Source: an uncultured Eggerthella sp. (GTDB lineage: Bacteria; Actinomycetota; Coriobacteriia; Coriobacteriales; Eggerthellaceae). From it: 48,841 nt of DNA. The stretch covers positions 1 to 48,841 of the forward strand of contig UQLU01000012.1 of NCBI GenBank assembly GCA_900542065.1, read 5' to 3'. The stretch's first letter is position 1. Each line of letters opens with the position of its first letter. Made by a program: the position numbers and the translations under genes. Under the pieces are notes generated by a model. It did not search any database. It saw only the letters and a program-made list of their open reading frames with translations, and had not been told where the DNA came from. Below are positions 16,045-23,218 of this stretch, piece by piece.

Positions 16045-17169
16045 TTGGCTAACGAATTTGAAATAGAAAGTGTTTTGTTTGAGGCTTCGCAATTAGATCA
16101 GGGGATGCAGTCGGATGTTTCCGATGAATTGTCTGATAGGTTCTCTGGTGCGCAAGATCCCTATTCGCGTGAATGTTCTGTTTCGCTTACTGAAGACGAT
16201 TTGGCACTTGATCGTAGTTTACGACCGAGTCGATTGGTGGATTACCTTGGTCAAACCAAGGTAAAGGAAAGCTTATCTATTCTTATTGAGGCAGCGCGAG
16301 CACGTCACGACGTAGTAGATCATATTTTATTTTCAGGTCCTCCGGGCTTGGGTAAAACCACGTTAGCAAGCGTTGTTGCCAACGAGCTGGGGGTTCGTAT
16401 TAAAACTACGAGTGGTCCTGCGATTGAGCGCACGGGCGATTTGGCGGCAATCCTTACCAATCTTGAAGAGGGCGATGTTCTGTTTATTGACGAAATCCAT
16501 CGCCTAAATCGTATGGTGGAAGAAGTCTTGTACCCTGCGCTTGAGGATTTCGCGCTCGATATTGTGGTGGGAAAGGGCCCCGCGGCTCGTTCTATTCGCT
16601 TGGATCTGCCGCGATTTACCCTTATTGGCGCAACGACTCGAACGGGTTTGCTAACTGGTCCTTTGCGTGATCGTTTTGGTATTTCGTTTCGTTTGAACTA
16701 CTACACGCCCGAAGAATTGGCGCTTATTGTTAAAAGGTCAGCGCAAATTCTTGATGTGGATATTCTTGAAGAAGGCGCATTGGAAATTGCAAGAAGAAGT
16801 CGCGGTACTCCTCGTCTTGCAAATCGGTTGCTTAAGCGTGTTCGCGACTGGGCGCAGGTTAAAGGCATTTGCCCGATTGATGAAGATTGCGCAGCTCAGG
16901 CGCTCGCGTTCTTTGAAGTGGACTCCATGGGGCTAGACCCTGTTGATAATCGCATTCTCGAATTGCTCTGTGTCCAGTTTGGAGGTAGACCAGTCGGCCT
17001 GTCTACGTTGGCATCAGCGCTTTCGGAAGAGCCTGATACTTTGGAAGATGTGTATGAGCCCTATTTGCTTCAGCAGGGGTTATTGATTCGCACTCCTAAA
17101 GGTCGTCAGGCAACGGAGCGTGCCTATGATCATTTGGGTATTCGTATGCCTGAGGGCAAATCAGTCTAA
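16045..17169 (+). CDS. ruvB: Holliday junction branch-migration ATPase RuvB
   Basis: 374 aa. TTG start at 16045 directly after the ruvA stop, with GGGAGAA upstream. Walker A SGPPGLGKTTLA near residue 97, Walker B LFIDEIHRLN, sensor ATTRTGLLTGPLRDRFG, and a C-terminal winged helix. The acidic N terminus of about 50 residues before LRPSRLVDYLGQ is longer than in typical RuvB (about 340 aa). A later start cannot be excluded. Confidence 0.96.
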   Translation: MANEFEIESVLFEASQLDQGMQSDVSDELSDRFSGAQDPYSRECSVSLTEDDLALDRSLRPSRLVDYLGQTKVKESLSILIEAARARHDVVDHILFSGPPGLGKTTLASVVANELGVRIKTTSGPAIERTGDLAAILTNLEEGDVLFIDEIHRLNRMVEEVLYPALEDFALDIVVGKGPAARSIRLDLPRFTLIGATTRTGLLTGPLRDRFGISFRLNYYTPEELALIVKRSAQILDVDILEEGALEIARRSRGTPRLANRLLKRVRDWAQVKGICPIDEDCAAQALAFFEVDSMGLDPVDNRILELLCVQFGGRPVGLSTLASALSEEPDTLEDVYEPYLLQQGLLIRTPKGRQATERAYDHLGIRMPEGKSV

Positions 17170-17205
17170 AGTCGAATTGCGCTAGAGTTTTGAGAGGGGC
17201 CGCTT

Positions 17206-17622
17206 ATGTTTCAGCAGGATTATTTGCTGCGAATGTTTCTCCAGCTTGCAACCGCTATGAGGGAAAGCTTGCAGCGCGCTCGTGGTGACAAAGATCCTGT
17301 AGCAGCTGCTCAGATGCTCGACCATACCCTTGAAGACGCTACGGAGATGGATGGAGCGTTGCTTTTGCGGATGGCTCCAGAATCTATGGCGGCAATGCTT
17401 CAGATCTCGCAGCCTGATCCAATGCTGATGGAATATGTGGCACGCACTCTGTTGCTATCTTCTGAATATCTTTCTGAAGCGGGGAAATCGGCTCAGGCTG
17501 AACTGCGTAAAGGTCAAGCGTATGCGGTGGCGCAAGCATTCGGTATTCAGTTAAGCGATGAATCTATTCAGCCAGAAGAACTCGAACGGTTCTTTGAAGA
17601 GAATCAAGTGCAGCTTTCTTAA
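17206..17622 (+). CDS. Conserved hypothetical protein downstream of ruvB
   Basis: 138 aa, all-helical looking, with GAGAGGGGCCGCTT as RBS. It begins MFQQDYLLRMFLQLATAMRES. The sequence recalls small helical proteins of the DUF6483 type, but this is a loose impression. No membrane segment, signal or metal motif. It follows ruvB by 36 bases without a terminator, so it may be co-transcribed and SOS-induced. Confidence 0.6.
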   Translation: MFQQDYLLRMFLQLATAMRESLQRARGDKDPVAAAQMLDHTLEDATEMDGALLLRMAPESMAAMLQISQPDPMLMEYVARTLLLSSEYLSEAGKSAQAELRKGQAYAVAQAFGIQLSDESIQPEELERFFEENQVQLS

Positions 17623-17891
17623 ATCAGTTCTCGTGTTTTTCTAAGGGTTTAACGCCGGCTTTGTACTTCTTCGAGACTTTGCAGCTTGGTGTTTTAGGGT
17701 CTTCCAGCCAATCTTTGGACTTCTTTAGAGGAAGCCTAATGCGCTTTTAGCACTTTTAACCAGCCCTTAGCGCGCTTCGGTTTTCTTAACCAGTCTAAGG
17801 CTTTTCTCAAGGCTTTTGGATTTCTTTCGAGGCCCGTATTGTCCTGTGATCCTCAAAAATTAGCCATGTATAACAAATTTGCTGAAAATTG
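17623..17891. other. Intergenic region before the feo promoter
   Basis: No gene or clear terminator seen. Two diverged copies of a 29-30 base unit lie side by side at 17737-17766 and 17767-17795, both ending in TTAACCAG(C/T)C. CTAAGGCTTTTCTCAAGGCTTTTGG just after repeats AAGGCTTTT. This is another weak example of the degenerate tandem repeats seen elsewhere in the window. Confidence 0.4.
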
Positions 17892-17948
17892 TTGACGCAG
17901 TTGTTAGATAGGGCTAACATCCTTTTTGGTTGTTAGATATATCTAACA
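17892..17948 (+). promoter_or_regulatory. Feo promoter with two palindromic metal-regulator boxes
   Basis: TTGACG (17892-17897) and TAACAT (17915-17920) are 17 bases apart. GTTAGATAGGGCTAAC (17903-17918) overlaps the -10. The perfect palindrome TGTTAGATATATCTAACA (17931-17948) covers the start region. Both share GTTAGAT/CTAAC halves that resemble DtxR-family operators (TTAGGTTAGSCTAACCTAA). Inferred: iron- or manganese-dependent repression, perhaps by the regulator at 14395. Confidence 0.7.
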
Positions 17949-17999
17949 TTTTTGCGCGCAATTAATAACCTGCAACTCTGATTAGAAAGAGTGAGAACC

Positions 18000-18209
18000 A
18001 TGGTTTTATCGGAAGTTAAGAAAAATGGCACATATCACGTAAAGCAACTTCGAGGTTTTGGCGACGTTCATCGCCATCTTGAAGATATGGGTTTTCTTCC
18101 TGGTGAGTGCATAACGGTTGTTTCTCGAATTGGGGGAAATCTTATTGTGAACGTTAAAGGTTCTCGTGTTGCTTTATCGGCCGAATTGGCGAAACACATC
18201 ACCGTGTAA
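18000..18209 (+). CDS. feoA: FeoA-domain protein (first copy)
   Basis: 69 aa from ATG 18000 (an in-frame GTG lies at 17991). A FeoA SH3-like fold is indicated by YHVKQLRGFGDVHRHLEDMGFLPGE, then VVSRIGGNLIVNVKGSRVALS. Known: small cytosolic partner of the ferrous iron transporter FeoB. First gene after the metal-regulated promoter, followed by a second feoA. Confidence 0.9.
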   Translation: MVLSEVKKNGTYHVKQLRGFGDVHRHLEDMGFLPGECITVVSRIGGNLIVNVKGSRVALSAELAKHITV

Positions 18210-18257
18210 GCACTTTGATAGAAGAGCTGTGTTGTAAGACAGTAGAAAGGGGGATAG

Positions 18258-18479
18258 GTGAAAACTCTCAGAGACGTAAAGAATGGCGAAACCGTTCAAG
18301 TTGCTAAACTCAATGGCGCTGGAGCAGTTAAGCGCCGCATTATGGACATGGGTATCACTAAGGGATGTTCTGTTTATGTGCGCAAAGTTGCTCCTCTAGG
18401 CGATCCTGTTGAAGTGACGGTTCGCGGTTATGAATTGTCTTTGCGTAAAGAAGATGCGCAAATGATCGAGGTAGTGTAG
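18258..18479 (+). CDS. feoA: FeoA-domain protein (second copy)
   Basis: 73 aa. GTG 18258 with AAAGGGGGATAG upstream. VQVAKLNGAGAVKRRIMDMGITKG and VEVTVRGYELSLRKEDAQMI are typical FeoA. It is closer to standard FeoA (MDMGITKG, RGYELSLR) than the first copy. Double feoA genes before feoB are known in Firmicutes and Coriobacteriia. Confidence 0.92.
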   Translation: MKTLRDVKNGETVQVAKLNGAGAVKRRIMDMGITKGCSVYVRKVAPLGDPVEVTVRGYELSLRKEDAQMIEVV

Positions 18480-18511
18480 CGAGTTTGCGCGATTGCTTTA
18501 TGTAGCTACCC

Positions 18512-18617
18512 TTACGCAATTGCTATTACATAATTGCCATCACGCAATTTAATTGCTATAGCGCAATCGCCAATGCTTATTAATTGTCATTGCGTAATTG
18601 CTATTACGCAATTATCA
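18512..18617. repeat. 14-bp degenerate tandem repeat, seven units, before feoB
   Basis: Units: TTACGCAATTGCTA (18512), TTACATAATTGCCA (18526), a 19-base unit with a 5-base insertion (18540), TAGCGCAATCGCCA (18559), a 17-base unit (18573), TTGCGTAATTGCTA (18590), TTACGCAATTATCA (18604). The core GCAATTGC is self-complementary, so neighbouring units could also pair in RNA. Confidence 0.75.
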
Positions 18618-18751
18618 AACCACAGAGATAAACCTCAAAGATAATTCATCAAGCAAATTCTTAGTTTTCAAAGGTAAGGCTTTCGAGCCATTTTCTTTGA
18701 ACATGAGTTAACCAAAACTAACTTCAGTTCTCTATTTTGAAAGGATTGGCA

Positions 18752-21184
18752 ATGAGAGTTGCACTTGCTGGCAACCCGAATAGTGGTAAAACAACCCTGT
18801 TCAATGCACTGACAGGCGCCAACCAGTATGTTGGTAACTGGCCTGGTGTTACGGTTGAAAAGAAGGAAGGTAAACTCAAGGCAGATAAGTCTATTGAAAT
18901 TACTGACCTTCCAGGTATCTATTCTTTATCTCCCTATACGTTAGAAGAAGTTGTAGCACGTAACTTTATTCTTGAAGAGCATCCTGATGCCATTCTGAAT
19001 ATCGTTGATGGTAGCAATCTGGAACGTAATTTGTACTTAACCACTCAGCTTTTAGAGATGGGCGTTCCTGTAATTGTTGCAGTTAACATGATGGATGTCG
19101 TTCGTCGCAATGGCGATGAAATTCATACTGAGCAGCTGGCAAAAGAACTTGGCTGTAATGTAATTGAGATTTCTGCATTAAAAAACGAAGGAATTACTGA
19201 AGTCGTAAATTGTCTGAAAACGATCGAATCGGCAGCTCCTGCAACGCCTATCACTCTTTCTGCTTCTGCTGAAGAAGCGGTAGCAGAGGTGCAAAGTCGT
19301 CTTCCAGAATCTATCCCAAGTAACCTGAAGCGTTTTTACGCAATCAAGCTTATCGAGCGCGACCAAAAAATCATTGACGCTATAGGAGATGCTCCCAACG
19401 TTGATGACGTGATTGAAAAGCTTGAAGCAGAACACGACGACGATTCTGAAAGCGTTATCATCAACGATCGCTATACCTACATTTCTTCAATTATTGAACA
19501 CTGCCGCAATAAGAGCAGCAAGTCATCGGAAATGAGTATTTCTGACAAGATCGACCGCGTAGTAACGAATCGAATCTTGGCGCTGCCGATTTTTGTCATT
19601 GTTATGACGTTGGTGTACTACTTGTCTATTTCGACAGTTGGTACCGCGGCGACCGACTGGGCAAACGACTGCCTGTTTGGTGATGGTTGGTTTATGGGTC
19701 CTGGTCAGGAGCAGTTTGATGAAGATACAGCTGCCTTCGAAGATGCAGCTAGCAGTGTAGATGCATTTGAAACGGCCGCACTCGCTGAAGGTCTTGACCC
19801 TGAATCAAGTAACTTCTTAGCGAGCGCTGAAGCTGCAGATCTTGTAGGGACTTACGAGGCTTATGATGACGAATCTGGCGAAAACGAAATCGTTGAGGTA
19901 GATGCAGCAACTTACGAAGAGTCTCTTGGTGTGTTGGCATCTTTCGGGGATGAGGGTCCCGATCCTGCAGAATATGGTACGTGGGTACCTGGCATTCCTG
20001 TTCTTGTTGAAAATGCTTTGGTAGCAATTGGTGCTGCTGATTGGCTGCAGGCGTTGCTCTTGGATGGCGTTGTTGCTGGTATTGGTGCTGTTTTGGGCTT
20101 TGTTCCTCAGATGCTGGTCTTGTTCTTCTTGCTTGCAATTCTGGAATCATGTGGTTATATGTCACGTATTGCGTTTATTTTGGACCGCGTATTCCGTCGT
20201 TTTGGCTTGTCGGGCAAGTCGTTTATTCCGATTCTGGTTGGCACGGGATGTGGCGTTCCAGGTGTTATGGCTTCTCGTACCATCGAAAATCAAAACGACC
20301 GCCGTATGACAGTTATGACGACCACCTTTATTCCTTGTAGTGCAAAGATGCCCATTATTGCCTTGTTTGCAGCTGCTATTTTTGGTGGTGTTTGGTGGGT
20401 AGCACCTTCAGCGTACTTCTTGGGTCTTGCTGCTATTTTGTGCTCAGGCATCATTTTGAAGAAGACGCGCTTCTTTGCTGGTGATGTAGCACCGTTTGTT
20501 ATGGAACTCCCTGCTTATCATCTGCCAACCATTGGTGGCGTTCTTCGTAGCATGTGGGAACGTGCTTGGTCCTTTATCAAGAAGGCAGGTACGATTATCT
20601 TCCTTGCATGTATCATCATTTGGTTTATCTCAAGTTATGGCTTTATCGATGGTGTATTCCAGGCGGTAGAGGATCAAAATGATTCAATTTTGGCAATCTT
20701 GGGTGGCGCGATTTGCTGGATTTTCGCACCGCTTGGATGGGGCGACTGGCAGGCAGCTTCTGCTACCGTAACTGGTCTTATTGCTAAGGAAAATGTTGTT
20801 GGTACATTCGGTATTTTGTACGCTGGTGATGCTGGTTGGTATGAAAACGTACAGGCAGCGTTCACCATGGTAACGGCTTATTCCTTCATGGCATTCAACT
20901 TGCTGTGCGCTCCCTGCTTTGCTGCAATGGGTGCTATCAAACGTGAAATGAACAACGTTAAGTGGTTCTTTGCAGCAGTTGGTTATCAGTGCGGTATCGC
21001 ATGGGTAGTTGCACTGTGGGTTTATCAGTTCTTCGGTTTGCTTACTGGCGAAGTTACGTTCGGTATCTTTACCGTGATTGCTTTTGCTCTGTTTATCGCA
21101 TTCTTGTGGTTACTTGTCCGTCCTAATAAGTGGGCAGGTAAAGCCGAAAGCGTTCGTGCGGTAGAAGCTGAAGCAGTGGCATAA
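18752..21184 (+). CDS. feoB: Ferrous iron transporter FeoB
   Basis: 810 aa. ATG 18752 with AAAGGATT upstream; an in-frame TTG at 18737 is less likely. The G domain shows GNPNSGKTT (G1), DLPG (G3) and NMMD (G4). The membrane part has two Gate motifs (GCGVPGVMASRTIEN; CAPCFAAMGAIKREM). Residues about 310-415, between the first helix and GIPVLVENAL, form a very acidic loop (DEDTAAFEDAASSVDAFETAA...) absent from most FeoB. Known: GTPase-linked Fe(II) uptake. Regulated with the two feoA genes. Confidence 0.95.
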   Translation: MRVALAGNPNSGKTTLFNALTGANQYVGNWPGVTVEKKEGKLKADKSIEITDLPGIYSLSPYTLEEVVARNFILEEHPDAILNIVDGSNLERNLYLTTQLLEMGVPVIVAVNMMDVVRRNGDEIHTEQLAKELGCNVIEISALKNEGITEVVNCLKTIESAAPATPITLSASAEEAVAEVQSRLPESIPSNLKRFYAIKLIERDQKIIDAIGDAPNVDDVIEKLEAEHDDDSESVIINDRYTYISSIIEHCRNKSSKSSEMSISDKIDRVVTNRILALPIFVIVMTLVYYLSISTVGTAATDWANDCLFGDGWFMGPGQEQFDEDTAAFEDAASSVDAFETAALAEGLDPESSNFLASAEAADLVGTYEAYDDESGENEIVEVDAATYEESLGVLASFGDEGPDPAEYGTWVPGIPVLVENALVAIGAADWLQALLLDGVVAGIGAVLGFVPQMLVLFFLLAILESCGYMSRIAFILDRVFRRFGLSGKSFIPILVGTGCGVPGVMASRTIENQNDRRMTVMTTTFIPCSAKMPIIALFAAAIFGGVWWVAPSAYFLGLAAILCSGIILKKTRFFAGDVAPFVMELPAYHLPTIGGVLRSMWERAWSFIKKAGTIIFLACIIIWFISSYGFIDGVFQAVEDQNDSILAILGGAICWIFAPLGWGDWQAASATVTGLIAKENVVGTFGILYAGDAGWYENVQAAFTMVTAYSFMAFNLLCAPCFAAMGAIKREMNNVKWFFAAVGYQCGIAWVVALWVYQFFGLLTGEVTFGIFTVIAFALFIAFLWLLVRPNKWAGKAESVRAVEAEAVA

Positions 21185-21286
21185 GCTTTAGTGGCGGTAT
21201 AAACCAAGTTTGAGCGGCAGCTAAGCCTAAAACGACGGCTAAAACTAGAAGCAGAGTTAAGCCTAAACGTCTGGCATAAGCTGCAG
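21182..21286. repeat. About 18-bp degenerate tandem repeat, six units, from the feoB stop codon
   Basis: Units start with TAA at 21182, 21200, 21222, 21240, 21258 and 21277. The best pair is TAAGCCTAAAACGACGGC (21222) and TAAGCCTAAACGTCTGGC (21258). Lengths are 18, 22, 18, 18, 19 and a partial. The first unit begins with the feoB stop TAA itself, so the array is the immediate 3' UTR. Confidence 0.65.
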
Positions 21287-21299
21287 ATTTACCTCCGAT

Positions 21300-21326
21300 G
21301 GAAGCCGCGGGCATTCCGCGGCTTCC
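21300..21326 (+). terminator. Hairpin after feoB
   Basis: GGAAGCCGCGG and CCGCGGCTTCC form a perfect 11-bp stem with a 5-nt loop (GCATT). Only TCTTA follows, so intrinsic termination may be partial. It separates feoB from the FeoB-associated gene. Confidence 0.6.
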
Positions 21327-21450
21327 TCTTAGGCGAATTGTTTATTACTGGTTTTGATCGGCGCGAAGACTTTGTTTAAAGACTTTATTCAGAAATTTTG
21401 TTCAAACAGAAGCTAGAATACCCTCAAGAACAGAAAGCGAGGCAGCGCAA

Positions 21451-21720
21451 ATGACAATAGGTACATTCGTGGTAAGTGCAATTCTTGTTGTGATTGTTGC
21501 TGCAATTATCATTAATATAGTTCGCTCGCATCGTGCGGGAAAACATGTGGGCTGCGATGGTTGTGGCGCATGCGGTGTATCGCAAGGCGGACACGAAAAC
21601 GCTCAGCGAGGTGACCATCATGCTCATCACCATGGCGCTGGCGCGTGTGGGTGCGCCAATGTGGAATCTATGATTGCGCGTATGGATAAAGATCTCGATG
21701 AAGCTGACTCTAAATACTAA
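21451..21720 (+). CDS. FeoB-associated Cys/His-rich membrane protein
   Basis: 89 aa. One N-terminal membrane helix (residues about 4-25), then HVGCDGCGACGVSQGGH, a His-rich patch (HHAHHHGAG) and ACGCAN. This matches the small FeoB-associated Cys-rich membrane protein family found downstream of feoB. Cys and His suggest metal binding close to the transporter. It has a separate position after a hairpin, so expression may partly differ from feoB. Confidence 0.85.
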   Translation: MTIGTFVVSAILVVIVAAIIINIVRSHRAGKHVGCDGCGACGVSQGGHENAQRGDHHAHHHGAGACGCANVESMIARMDKDLDEADSKY

Positions 21721-21766
21721 GTAATGCTGGCCTTTGCCTTTACATTAACCTTAGCTTTAGCCTTTA

Positions 21767-21813
21767 CTCACACCTTTCTCACATCCCTGATATGAGAAAG
21801 GTGTGAGTTTTCT
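21767..21813 (+). terminator. Strong intrinsic terminator after the feo cluster
   Basis: A 15-bp perfect stem (CTCACACCTTTCTCA / TGAGAAAGGTGTGAG) with an 11-nt loop, followed by TTTTCTT. Just upstream, 21732-21766 is a run of TTTGCC/TTTACA/TTAACC-like hexamers, a further low-complexity repeat. Confidence 0.88.
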
Positions 21814-21843
21814 TCTCTAAACTGTTTTTAGGGAGGAATTATT

Positions 21844-22809
21844 ATGGCACTAATTTTAAGTCACCAAACTGCATGTGAATACTGGTTGTCGCCTTATGCA
21901 AATATTAGATCAGGCTTAGTCTCGCTTCGGAAAAACGGAAGGGAATTAAACTTTGCCCCTAACGCTGATTTGGTGCATGATTACTTTTCATCCATGAGGA
22001 AAGTTCACAAACTTCCTTTTCATACAATGACACTTAATCGAAATGCGCGTCATAGAATAAAAGGCACAAAGTGTCATCTTTCTCTTGGAAAAATACCTCC
22101 ATCTTCTTTTTACTGCTTAGATGAAGAAGTGTTTGTTATTAGTCCTGAATTGTGTTTCTTTCAAATGGCATCTATGCTAAATAAAGTGCAGCTTGTAAAG
22201 CTGGGATTCGATTTGTGCTCTAAATATTCTTTAGATTCTCAGGGTTATCTCTATGAACGAATCCCTGTAACTACAACAGAGCGATTAGAACAATATGGAC
22301 AATCTTTATCAGGATTTCATGGTGCTCGAAGCGCATTAAGTACTTTGCCAAAAGTATGTTCCGAGTCTGCTTCTCCACGTGAAACCGAATTGGCAATGTT
22401 GCTCAGTTTGCCTTACTCATGGGGTGGATATAATCTCTCTAATCCTCGTCTTAATGTTAAGATCCCTATTCCTAGTTCACAGAGGCACATATTCACAAAA
22501 AACTACTACGTTTGCGATTTGATTTGGAATGATTCTATTGCTGTTGAGTACGAAAGCGACTACTGGCATACAGGGGTTGATCGTATAGCAAGCGACTCTG
22601 CTAGAAGAAGTGCCCTGAGTTTATTGGGCGTCGAGGTTATAACGGTAACAAATAAGCAAATTAAAAAAATTTCTGAAATGGATCGAATAGGAAGACTTTT
22701 AGCTAGAAAACTTAACCGACCATTTCGATTAAGTAGAGGGTATGACTATAGGTCACGCCAAAAAGAGCTTCGTCAAGAACTTTTGATTGATAAAGGTTCT
22801 TGGAATTAG
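21844..22809 (+). CDS. Uncharacterised protein with PD-(D/E)XK/DUF559-like C terminus
   Basis: 321 aa, good RBS (GGGAGGAATTATT). The C-terminal 130 residues hold CDLIWNDSIAVEYESDYWHTG, then RIASDSARRSALSLLGVEVITVTNKQI. This order (Asp; acidic pair in a strand; basic helix; strand ending VTxxQ) is like DUF559/Vsr-type nuclease folds of actinobacteria. The N-terminal part (SHQTACEYWLS..., then FHTMTLNRNARHRIKGTKCHLS) recalls AbiEi-like proteins, some of which join such domains. Seen: motif order only. Nuclease or antitoxin activity is inference. No partner toxin gene is adjacent. Confidence 0.6.
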   Translation: MALILSHQTACEYWLSPYANIRSGLVSLRKNGRELNFAPNADLVHDYFSSMRKVHKLPFHTMTLNRNARHRIKGTKCHLSLGKIPPSSFYCLDEEVFVISPELCFFQMASMLNKVQLVKLGFDLCSKYSLDSQGYLYERIPVTTTERLEQYGQSLSGFHGARSALSTLPKVCSESASPRETELAMLLSLPYSWGGYNLSNPRLNVKIPIPSSQRHIFTKNYYVCDLIWNDSIAVEYESDYWHTGVDRIASDSARRSALSLLGVEVITVTNKQIKKISEMDRIGRLLARKLNRPFRLSRGYDYRSRQKELRQELLIDKGSWN

Positions 22810-23218
22810 TTGTGCAATGATTGCGCGGCGAAATTGGCATTTGCTAAATCGGTATTAGATATAAGGTTTGCGATGTTTCTCGAAAACGAGAAATTTGAAG
22901 GTATGTCTTATGGAAGATATGCCCTATGTTTTTTGGATTTTTAGGGGGTACCCTGCAGAAAAATGCCGTTAGTGAGAGACTCGTCTTAGCATCAATTGGT
23001 CGTTAAAGCTCATAGATACTTATTGGTGTCCATTTTTGTTTGCTTCGTGACGATCTTGGAAATTGTTCTTAAAGCAACCCTCTCACTTTCGGGGTTTTTC
23101 TGCAGGGTGGTGCTGATTTTTTAAAAAAAACTTCTGCAAACTCGGGCTAACACGCTAAGTCATCCTGAATTATTACTATTGCGAAATCTTGGGTCACTTC
23201 AGACGAGCTTGCATAACT
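22810..23218. other. Intergenic region between convergent genes
   Basis: No gene is supported in these 409 bases. The region holds the inverted-repeat element at 22950-23108. GAAAACGAGAAATTTGAAGG and the TTCTCGAAAACGAGAA palindrome at about 22874-22889 lie before it, and a TTTTTTAAAAAAAAC stretch after it. The downstream queA end is on the opposite strand. Confidence 0.5.
22950..23108. mobile_element. Candidate MITE-like element or large hairpin (29-bp inverted repeats)
   Basis: The left arm 22950-22978 and the reverse complement of the right arm 23080-23108 agree at 25 of 29 positions, including a perfect 14-base outer block (ACCCTGCAGAAAAA). The interior is 101 bases and non-coding. The three bases outside each end are GGT, a possible short target duplication. 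The right arm on its own also contains AACCC...GGGTT followed by TTTTT, so a terminator role is possible. Confidence 0.45.

Noticed and set aside
18480..18640. CRISPR-like array between feoA2 and feoB
   Set aside because: Repeats are 14 bp, degenerate and contiguous without spacers; no cas genes.
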